Shown: positions 1 to 7,300 of the stretch, piece after piece | Layout: each line of letters begins with the position of its first letter | How positions within the stretch are numbered: the first letter of the stretch is position 1 | Assembly: GCA_023397675.1 (NCBI GenBank) | Contig: JAEWTV010000133.1 | Coordinates: 1 to 17,856, forward strand | Length of the DNA stretch: 17,856 nucleotides | Origin: Bacillota bacterium | GTDB lineage: Bacteria; Bacillota; Clostridia; Acetivibrionales; JANLFN01 | Direction: 5' to 3' | Notes under the pieces: generated by a model | What the model saw: only the letters and a program-made list of their open reading frames with translations | Told to the model about the DNA's origin: nothing | Databases searched by the model: none | Made by a program: the position numbers and the translations under genes

Positions 1-75
1 TCCCTTTTTATCTAGAAATTCCATTATTCCTTTCTTAGAAAATTTCTTTTCTGGAAACAGCTTTTTCATATCCAC
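1..75 (-). CDS. spoIIQ: SpoIIQ-like M23 peptidase, N-terminus only (cut by window edge)
   Basis: Only about 25 codons are visible, running off the left edge. The frame is open from a GTG at 75 and gives a lysine-rich cytoplasmic head (VDMKKLFPEKKF...), ending in FLDKKG just where a transmembrane helix would be expected. GTG at 75 is preferred over the in-frame ATG at 69 because the strong GGAGG (88-84) lies 8 nt from GTG but 14 nt from ATG. The out-of-frame ATG at 77 hits a stop after three codons. SpoIIQ is the forespore LytM/M23 protein that pairs with SpoIIIAH during engulfment. The assignment rests on gene order (ywmB-murA-spoIID-spoIIQ, known in clostridia such as C. difficile) and on a sigma-F-like promoter directly upstream. 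The catalytic domain is outside the window, so the family cannot be confirmed here. Confidence 0.55.
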   Translation of the reverse strand, partial: MDMKKLFPEKKFSKKGIMEFLDKKG

Positions 76-94
76 ATTTTCCACCTCCATATAA

Positions 95-123
95 TATTGT
101 TTCCGCAAATGGGAACATTATAC
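95..123 (-). promoter_or_regulatory. Putative sigma-F promoter of the spoIIQ-like gene
   Basis: On the minus strand, GTATA (123-119) and GGAAACAATA (104-95) are separated by 14 nt. They resemble the sigma-F consensus GYWTA and GGNNANANTR; the spacing is about one base shorter than usual. Transcription would begin near 88-90, immediately before the GGAGG ribosome binding site. spoIIQ is a known sigma-F target, so position and motif agree. No experimental support is visible. Confidence 0.45.
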
Positions 124-153
124 ATAAAGGTGTTTATTTTTAAATGTTTATTC

Positions 154-1146
154 TCACTTGTAAGAATCCACATTTCCCAGCTGTATGCCAGTATAATAAT
201 ATTTTAAAATCTCCTCAAAACTTCCCCCGTTTTTAGCCAGATAATTGGCACCCCACTGGCTGAGGCCAACCCCATGCCCATTTCCATAGGTCGTAAGCTT
301 TATAATATCCTTGTTTCCCTTCTGGATAATGAAATTTGCCGATTTCAATTCAAATAGCTTCCTGAATTCAGTTCCCTTCATTGTAATATTTGCAATTTTA
401 ACAGTCTTGGCGCGGCCTCCGCTTGTATACTCCACAATCTGAATATCTGAAGAAATATCCTTACCTGTATATTTGAAGCTGGAATAACCGGTTTTAAGTT
501 TCTTTATAAAATCCTCAGAATTAATGGTAACCTCTGTCTTATAATCCTTGCCCTCTTCATCCCCCTTACTTATAACACTCCTTAAATACGGCACGCTTAC
601 CCCATCCCATACATCCTCAGAATTCTCAGTCCTACCGGCTGCATTTGAGTGGAATACGGGATTAGCAATAGCACCGTTATATACTAAAATTATTCCATGT
701 GTATCCTCAATTGCTTTTTCTATCTTCTTCCAATTTTTGGGCCCTGCTGATTTACCCCAGTTTTTCATTGCTGCATCTTTGCTTATCCATGCCTGGCAAT
801 CCCCCGGATCAGTACATATATCTGCACCTTTATTCCTGTCATTGTTTGATAAGTAAACCTTTTTGTATCGTGCAAATGCATATGTCCTTGCAGCTATAGC
901 CTGAGCCTTCAAGGCTTCAGGTTCAAAAGATGCCGGCATTTCCGCAGCAACTACCCCCTTAAGGTACTCATCAAGACCCATTTGCCTGGTTTTGTCTTCG
1001 GATTTGATGTAAACCTTTATAAGCAAGTCATCCTTTGGCTTAACCCCATCTTCATGGTGCCCCGTACCACAGCTTTTTACAATAAGCAAAGGTGTAAGCA
1101 CAACAACTATTAACATAAGAAGCGAATAAAAAGAAAACTTTTTCAT
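154..1146 (-). CDS. spoIID: Stage II sporulation protein D (SpoIID), lytic transglycosylase
   Basis: SpoIID cleaves glycan strands during forespore engulfment, acting from the mother-cell membrane in the intermembrane space with SpoIIP and SpoIIM. The 330-aa product has a short N-terminal membrane anchor (about 4-24), then the SpoIID/LytB domain. The signature EYLKGVVAAEMP carries the expected catalytic glutamate (E69). C111 and C117 form a CX5C pair like the zinc-binding cysteines of C. difficile SpoIID. The family blocks HSNAAGRTENSEDVW and GHGVGLSQWGANYLA are present. Length is typical. ATG at 1146 is the only sensible start: an in-frame TGA lies 15 nt upstream and the next ATG (codon 11) would break the anchor. 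No recognisable Shine-Dalgarno sequence precedes it. The gene follows a terminator after murA, so it probably has its own (sigma-E type) promoter. Confidence 0.96.
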   Translation of the reverse strand: MKKFSFYSLLMLIVVVLTPLLIVKSCGTGHHEDGVKPKDDLLIKVYIKSEDKTRQMGLDEYLKGVVAAEMPASFEPEALKAQAIAARTYAFARYKKVYLSNNDRNKGADICTDPGDCQAWISKDAAMKNWGKSAGPKNWKKIEKAIEDTHGIILVYNGAIANPVFHSNAAGRTENSEDVWDGVSVPYLRSVISKGDEEGKDYKTEVTINSEDFIKKLKTGYSSFKYTGKDISSDIQIVEYTSGGRAKTVKIANITMKGTEFRKLFELKSANFIIQKGNKDIIKLTTYGNGHGVGLSQWGANYLAKNGGSFEEILKYYYTGIQLGNVDSYK

Positions 1147-1197
1147 GTTAAAATATATTCAGGACGAGACTTTTTATGATTCAAAAGAAACATAAGA

Positions 1198-1221
1198 AAA
1201 GAGCCACCTAAGTGACTCTTT
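1198..1221 (-). terminator. Rho-independent terminator after murA
   Basis: On the minus strand a stem AAAGAGTCAC / GTGGCTCTTT closes a TTAG loop. It has ten pairs including one G-T wobble, and is followed by a T-rich stretch (TTTTCTT including the stem end). It begins 15 bp after the murA stop and lies 51 bp before the spoIID start, separating murA from spoIID. Confidence 0.8.
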
Positions 1222-1235
1222 ATAAATATACTTAT

Positions 1236-2495
1236 TTAGTTTTCTTTTCTTATATTCGCTCCTAATGCCCTAAGCTTCTGTTCGATATTAACATATCCTC
1301 TTTCTATATGTTCAATATCTGTTATTTCTGTTGTGCCTTTTGCAGCAAGACCTGCAAGCACAAGTGCTGCACCTGCTCTCAGATCAGTTGCTTTAACTTG
1401 TGCGCCAAGCAAACCGTCTCTGCCTTCTATTATTGCACTTCTGCCTTCTATTTTTATATTTGCACCCATCCTTTTAAGCTCACTTACATGCATAAACCGG
1501 TTTTCAAAAATAGTTTCTATTATTAAGCTTGTTCCCTCTGCCTTAGTCATTAGGGCAGTCATCTGGGCCTGCATGTCTGTTGGGAATCCCGGATATGGAT
1601 GTGTCTTAATATCAAGTGCTTTTAATTTATTTCCTGCTGATACGTGAATACTTGTCAAATCTTCCGTTACCTCGGCTCCTGCTTCCTTAAGCTTTGCACT
1701 GACCGGTTTCAAATGGTCTGTAAGTATATTTTCCACTATTACATCTCCGCCGGTAATTGCAGCTGCAATCATGTATGTCCCAGCTTCAATCCTGTCGGGT
1801 ATTACTGTGTGGTTCGCAGCCTTAAGGCTTGGAACTCCGTTAATTTTAATAGTATCGGTTCCGGCCCCTTTTACATCTCCCCCCATGGAAGTAAGATATG
1901 TAGCCAGATCTACAATTTCAGGCTCTATTGCTGCATTTTCAATTATTGTCTGACCTTCTGCAAGCACAGCAGCCATCATTATATTTTCTGTTGCCCCGAC
2001 ACTTGGAAAATCCAGATATATTTTATCGCCCTTAAGCTTTCCTTTGGTTCTTGCTTCAATATAACCATGCTCCTGGATTATTTCCGCACCCATTGCCGCA
2101 AACCCCTTCAGATGAAGGTCGACGGGTCTTGTACCTATTGCACAGCCCCCAGGAAGAGAGATTTTTGCATGTCCCACCTTTGCAAGCAAAGGACCCATGA
2201 CAAGGAAGGACGCCCTCATTTTATTTACAAGCTCGTATGGTGCGGTAGTGTTAAGAATATCCCCTGAAACAACCTTCAGGGTATTTTTGTCCTCAGATAT
2301 GGTTATGTCAGCTCCAAGAGATTTTATAAGCTCACACATTATTTTCACATCATTAAGAAAAGGTATTTCCTCTAATACATTTTGTCCGTCGCCTAACAAA
2401 GACGCTGCTATTATAGGCAATACGGAATTCTTTGCACCACTTACCCTAACCCTTCCTTTTAAAGGCTTTCCTTCAGTAATAATAAACCTGGACAT
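1236..2495 (-). CDS. murA: UDP-N-acetylglucosamine 1-carboxyvinyltransferase (MurA)
   Basis: MurA transfers enolpyruvate from PEP to UDP-GlcNAc, the first committed step of peptidoglycan synthesis, in the cytoplasm; it is the fosfomycin target. The 419-aa protein is full length. Visible active-site elements are K22-N23 in GAKNSVLPI, R94 in MRASFLVMGPLLA, the PEP-binding cysteine C118 in PGGCAIGTRPVDLH (Cys, so fosfomycin-sensitive in principle), and the PGFPTDMQAQ block around residues 299-308. The ATG at 2495 has AGGGGAG 7 nt upstream. It lies 65 bp downstream of ywmB and is probably co-transcribed with it. Firmicutes often carry two murA copies; which paralogue this is cannot be decided from the window, though the ywmB/spoIID neighbourhood matches B. 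subtilis murAA. Confidence 0.97.
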   Translation of the reverse strand: MSRFIITEGKPLKGRVRVSGAKNSVLPIIAASLLGDGQNVLEEIPFLNDVKIMCELIKSLGADITISEDKNTLKVVSGDILNTTAPYELVNKMRASFLVMGPLLAKVGHAKISLPGGCAIGTRPVDLHLKGFAAMGAEIIQEHGYIEARTKGKLKGDKIYLDFPSVGATENIMMAAVLAEGQTIIENAAIEPEIVDLATYLTSMGGDVKGAGTDTIKINGVPSLKAANHTVIPDRIEAGTYMIAAAITGGDVIVENILTDHLKPVSAKLKEAGAEVTEDLTSIHVSAGNKLKALDIKTHPYPGFPTDMQAQMTALMTKAEGTSLIIETIFENRFMHVSELKRMGANIKIEGRSAIIEGRDGLLGAQVKATDLRAGAALVLAGLAAKGTTEITDIEHIERGYVNIEQKLRALGANIRKEN

Positions 2496-2560
2496 TTTTA
2501 TTCTCCCCTTTGTGTCTTATGTGTCGTAAAATCTTAATCTTTTGTGTGCTTCCAGGTACA

Positions 2561-3322
2561 TCAATATTCTATTTCTATAATCGGGGTGGCAAGCCATATA
2601 TATGTTTTATTATCATAACTGTTATATCTGGCAGCCAAATTAAAATTTATTTTTTTGCCGTCTACCTTGATGGAATCCCTTAGCAGCGGAGAATAAGCGC
2701 TTACACTCAAAAGATTTCCATCCCTTATACCCTCAACCTTTCTAGCGGAAATAGTTGTGAATACTTTTGTGTAGATCTCTTCCATTTTCTTGTTTTCAAG
2801 CTTTCCTTCAATATGCCCCGTTATACAGGAACTCACTTTAGGAACTATGCTGTGTTTCTTTAAAAGTCGTTCTATCCCCCCCTTTATTAGAATAAGACTT
2901 GCACTGTCAAAACTCTTTGTATCTGAGATTGTTACTGAAAGTGTATTGTCATCTGAATTTCCATTTTTAAAAAGCTGTATAAACATTGCAACATACCTAC
3001 CTTGAGGTGTGCTGCCTTTAATTTCAATTTTTGCAAATTCTCCATTGTCAGTTTTTTTAAATGAATATGTATTATCCTTCTTTAATTCCTGGCTGGAAAC
3101 AATTTCATCAGCCAACTGCTTCATTTCTTCATACCCAGATATTTCTTTTCCCAGTCTGCCCCATACATTTATTTCACTTTGTTCAAGGCTTGCATTTGTC
3201 AGTTTGAAAGCATTTTCCAAAGCTATCTGGGGATCTTGGATTCTTCCGTTGTTAATAATAATCAATGAAATAAAAATAATAAATAATCCAAAAATAAGAA
3301 TTACATAATATGTTTTTTTCAC
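2561..3322 (-). CDS. ywmB: YwmB family protein (TATA-box-binding-like fold, DUF1779)
   Basis: A 253-aa protein with one N-terminal membrane segment (about residues 5-23) and an extracytoplasmic mixed alpha/beta domain. It matches the YwmB family in size, topology and position directly upstream of murA and spoIID. The function of the family is unknown; the name refers to a fold resemblance, and the membrane anchor argues against DNA binding. The start is GTG at 3322, preceded by AGGGGGTGA at 3335-3327, a near-perfect ribosome binding site. The only nearby ATG (3326) is out of frame. That ribosome binding site lies partly inside a perfect 10-bp inverted repeat (3331-3369), suggesting translational or operator control. 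Family assignment is from memory of sequence pattern plus synteny. Confidence 0.8.
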   Translation of the reverse strand: MKKTYYVILIFGLFIIFISLIIINNGRIQDPQIALENAFKLTNASLEQSEINVWGRLGKEISGYEEMKQLADEIVSSQELKKDNTYSFKKTDNGEFAKIEIKGSTPQGRYVAMFIQLFKNGNSDDNTLSVTISDTKSFDSASLILIKGGIERLLKKHSIVPKVSSCITGHIEGKLENKKMEEIYTKVFTTISARKVEGIRDGNLLSVSAYSPLLRDSIKVDGKKINFNLAARYNSYDNKTYIWLATPIIEIEY

Positions 3323-3330
3323 GCATTCAC

Positions 3331-3369
3331 CCCCTTGTTTCTAATAAAATTATTACCTCAAACAAGGGG
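3331..3369 (-). promoter_or_regulatory. Inverted repeat covering the ywmB ribosome binding site
   Basis: CCCCTTGTTT (3369-3360 on the minus strand) is perfectly complementary to AAACAAGGGG (3340-3331), a 10-bp stem around a 19-nt loop. The loop itself holds a smaller AT-rich hairpin (TAATA/TATTA). The right arm contains the first half of the ywmB Shine-Dalgarno AGGGGGTGA. No T-run follows, so it is not an intrinsic terminator. It could hide the ribosome binding site in transcripts that begin upstream of about 3370, or act as a DNA operator overlapping the start of transcription. Confidence 0.6.
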
Positions 3370-3370
3370 A

Positions 3371-3399
3371 CGTATACATGTAATTTTGTTGTTATTCAA
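3371..3399 (-). promoter_or_regulatory. Candidate sigma-A promoter of ywmB-murA
   Basis: TTGAAT (3399-3394) and TATACG (3376-3371) are spaced by 17 nt, each matching four of six consensus bases. Predicted initiation is about 3363-3364, inside the left arm of the inverted repeat at 3331-3369. Weak but correctly spaced; other AT-rich sequence upstream could also serve. Confidence 0.3.
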
Positions 3400-3506
3400 C
3401 GGTTTTACACATATCAACATTTAATTTTCATAATTGTAAAATCATGATTTTTTTAATACTTCCTTTGAAAATTTATGTTAATATGTTCAACTTTACCCTC
3501 TAATTT

Positions 3507-4370
3507 TTAATAAGTTGAAATTGCACGGCTTATCATCATTGCAGTGTTTGCCCTGCTTATATATGCAGTTTCATTGAAATTTTTGTATATTCCGTCATTA
3601 GTGCTCAAAATCCCTGCATTAAACATTTTTAATACATAAGGAGTATACCATTGACCTTTTTTTATCTGTGAGTAAGTACCGTTATTATTTGTGTTGAATT
3701 TGAATGCCTTTGCAATAATTGTACAGACCTCTGCAACAGAAATCTTGTTATTTGGTCTGAGAGTCTTATCGTCAAACCCAGATAAAAAGCCATATTTAAC
3801 TCCCAGCAACAAATCTTTCCTGGCCCAGTGGTTGTCTATATCCTTAAACCCCTTGGTGTTTTCAGGATTACCTGTAAGCTTAAGCGCTCTGACAATAAGC
3901 GCTATAAATTCAGCCCTGGATATTGAGCTTTCGGGGTAGTATTTATCACCTGCTCCTTTCACAATACCAGCATCATGTAAATGCCAGATGAATTCCTTGG
4001 CTTCGGAATTTGCAATATCAGTAAAAGGCAATCCTGTCTTGTCGGCGATATTTTTTGTAAGAATTCTTATAGGCGGAAGAGCACTGCTTAAATCATAGTC
4101 AAAGCTAATAGTTTGTGGTGCTCCAGCTTTTAATTCATAACCAACACTTAAAGTTTTGCCATTTTCAAGATAAAAGTATGAAAGGACAATTCCTTTAGCC
4201 TCAGATGGGTTTTCCCACCTAAGATTAATTCTCAATTTATTATTGTCAAGCTGCTTCGTATCATAAACCAACCCGGCAGCAAATACTCCCTGAATATTTA
4301 TCAGCAGTACAAACGCTATTATTAAAGCAACAACCTTACCCTTCGGATACCGCAATTTTATTACCCCCAT
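3507..4370 (-). CDS. Small secreted protein with three SLH domains
   Basis: A 287-aa protein with a signal peptide (hydrophobic core about 12-27, Ala-Ala near 31-32), a short beta-rich N-terminal region of unknown family (about 33-112), then three SLH domains at about 114-165, 175-225 and 233-285. SLH domains bind pyruvylated secondary cell-wall polymers and hold proteins on the surface without covalent linkage. The motif that normally reads TRAE is SRAE in the first domain, SVAE in the second and SRAN in the third, so only the first looks fully competent. It is the last gene of a three-gene operon, 21 bp after the 1299-aa protein. Start ATG 4370 has AGGA 9-10 nt upstream, a moderate site. 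With little besides SLH domains it could be an S-layer-associated or accessory anchor protein. No strong terminator is visible downstream. Confidence 0.9.
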   Translation of the reverse strand: MGVIKLRYPKGKVVALIIAFVLLINIQGVFAAGLVYDTKQLDNNKLRINLRWENPSEAKGIVLSYFYLENGKTLSVGYELKAGAPQTISFDYDLSSALPPIRILTKNIADKTGLPFTDIANSEAKEFIWHLHDAGIVKGAGDKYYPESSISRAEFIALIVRALKLTGNPENTKGFKDIDNHWARKDLLLGVKYGFLSGFDDKTLRPNNKISVAEVCTIIAKAFKFNTNNNGTYSQIKKGQWYTPYVLKMFNAGILSTNDGIYKNFNETAYISRANTAMMISRAISTY

Positions 4371-4391
4371 TTTAACTGTTTCCTGTTACAA

Positions 4392-7300
4392 TTAATCTAT
4401 ATCTCCCGCCAATGCAAGGGCCTTGCGCAGCATCACTATAAGCTCTCCTCTTGAAACCGGGCCTTGCGGGGCAAGAATTCCGGAATCTGTAACTACAATA
4501 CCGTTCTCGATAGCAAACCTTACCTTGGAACGTGCTGCCGCACTTACTTTTGTTATATCAGAATATGGCACATTAGCATTTGAGGCCGCAGTTCTTCCCG
4601 TTTTGAGCTCATATACCCTGACAACCATGAGTATGGCCTTTTCACGGGTAATTGTATTCCCAACACTGCTTAAATCTCCGGTGTTAAGGATTCCTGATTT
4701 TGCTGCAACACTTGCATACTTGTCATCATAGTTAATATCCATAACATCAAGCATCAATTTTGCAGCATCACCAATCAGCGCATTTGAAGATGGAGAAAAG
4801 TATTTTCCAGTTACACTCTTCAAAGCATGTACTGAAGATATCTTAAGAACCGCACTTTTGATTTCATCGGTATCGCTTAAATATGCAAGATCTACGTAGT
4901 TGCAGGTGTTTGTAATATCTGCAACTGCTATATTTCCGGTATTAAGTGTTTCAAAGGTTAGCGTCCCGCTCCCTGTATCCTGATTATAGTCAGCAGAAGA
5001 GGATACTTTCTGCCATACACCTGATTTTGCATCATACATTACTGCAGAGGTTACACCCGGTTTAAACCAGCTGTCGCCCGTATAAGGTAAGCTTACCTTT
5101 AATGGTCTGTTTAACTTTATAATTTCTATAATACTGCTTCCATCAAATGCATTGACTGCTATCTGGGATGAAACTCCTTTTGCTGTCATACCGGCAACAT
5201 TAGGCGCTTGTACTGTTCCCGGATTCATCAGTGAAATTTCATAATTAAAATCTCCATACTTTTTGATAAGTGCAGTTTCCTGCGTTACAGCAAGTGCATC
5301 AGGTCTTATAATATAATTAGCAGTTTTTGTAGCAATAGTAAGGGTTTTACTCATAACCGACATTGACCGGAATACCTTGTCGGAAATTGTGATTACAATC
5401 TTTGTAGCTGTTGATGGAGGATTTATGGCATCAATTGAATAGTTAAGTTCTCTGTCACTCTTAACAAATTCAACGAATCTATCTGCATTCACTCCAATAA
5501 TCTTAATATTCCAGGTATAATTTGAAACAATTTTATCTTTTACAATATAATCGCCAGTAATTACATTTTCTATATCCTGATCCGAATCATAATCATCACT
5601 GCTTCTAAGAGTCCTTACAGTAACACTTTGTGTCGGTTCCGACTTGAGTCCCTTTTCAGGATTATATGCATAAAGTCTGGCGTAATATCTGAAATTTGAG
5701 CGCAGCCCTGTTACTGTATACTCTGAACCATCTGTAATGTCAAAGGTCTTAGCATCCTTGTAGTTGATATCAGTAGCCACCTCAAGCTTATACTGAACAC
5801 CGGATTCCTTTATCCATTCAAAGGTTATGCTGTTTTTGGTAACGGCATTTGCAGTATTTTTAACTCCAAACCCCTTTGGAGTATTCGGAGGCGTATCCTT
5901 TAACGTTTTTACCGCATATGAGTCGCTCCATTCGGATTTTGAAGTTTCTGTACCACTTACTGCTTCTGCCTGAATCCAGAAATAATAGAGTGTATCCGAA
6001 TCAAGTCCGGTTATTTTGTAAAAGTTTATATCCTTAAGGTCGGCAGCTTTTATTTCAGCTGTGCCTGTTGCCTTCTGGATATTATCTGTTTTACCGTATT
6101 TTATATAATAGTTGTAGCCATCCTTTACATCCCATCCCAAATCCACATAACTGTCTCCAGGAAGGTTATAATTAAAAGTCGGCACTATTGGCTTTTCAAT
6201 AACCGGCGGCATATCCGGATTAGTTGTTATAATCAACGGATCTGACGGGCCTGAAACAAGGTTTTCACTTTTTCTTTCAGCTCTGACCCAAACTACATAA
6301 GTTGTGTTCTCATCCAGGTCTTCAACTGATATATCTATATTGTGCCTTAGGTTGTCGGGGCTTAGCAATGGGTCCTCAGTCTCATCATTTGGTGTGACTT
6401 CAACACCCGTAATCCAGTCTGCAGGCATATTTTCGAGTCTGCTGTAATCCATGTTTTCCTCATATTTGATTACACCCACATCCAATGTGACACCGCTATC
6501 ATACTGAACCATTCTATAGTTTATACCGTCAGGCGGTGTTAAAGGATCATTTGGATTATACGGCGGAACATCATTTTCGTTGAGCTTTTCAGTTCTTACA
6601 TATTCCCACTTTGTACCGTTAAACTTTTCATACCATTTGTTTTTTATCTGCAGTATTGCCGAAGTTGAAGTTATCATGTCCCTTCCATCGGTTGGCGACT
6701 TCTTTATCTTAAGTGGAGGCCTTCCGGGAACAAGAGGCTGATCGATAGGACCATTTGTAGGGGTAATAATAATCTTAAGGCTTGGCTGTGAAATATATTC
6801 AACATTTTTAAGCTCACCGTTAACAAACTCAACATATGTTTTTTTTGCAACTATTTTAAAATAATAAGTTGAGTTAGGTGTGAGACCTTTTAAATCATAC
6901 TTATATCCCTGAATGTTTGATCTGTCCATAACTTGGAATCTACTGTCATTAAGGCTCAAATTTGATTCTATCTTATTATTGTCTGGCGGGTTGTCTATGT
7001 TGTCCATATTGCTCATAAGCCATATATCGTACTTTATATCACCATCTACAGCCCCATCTCCCTTCATTGGGGGATTAAGGAGTATTGATGCACTGTCGGG
7101 CTTAAGGTTTTCAGAATAAGTTGTGATAGTGCTTCCGTCAGTTGCCTTGATTTTATCTACTATCTGAGGTGCAGAAGGATAAGTTGAAACCTCCTGCTCC
7201 TTCACATAAATTTTATCTGATTCTATTTTGACAGGGAAATAATCCTGCCCCATCTTTGTTACACTGGCCCTGATTATATAATAATTCTTCTGTTCTTCGG

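Noticed and set aside
1069..1146. Lipoprotein signal in SpoIID (cysteine at residue 26 after the membrane segment)
   Set aside because: The residues before it are VKS; lysine at -2 does not fit a lipobox, so a plain membrane anchor is more likely.
1644..2267. Plus-strand frame of about 207 codons opposite murA
   Set aside because: It is antisense to a clear MurA; the Cys/Tyr-rich product resembles nothing known.
3486..3519. 8-bp inverted repeat (TTCAACTT/AAGTTGAA) at the end of the small SLH gene
   Set aside because: AT-rich stem with an 18-nt loop and no T-tract on the minus strand, so it is not a credible terminator.
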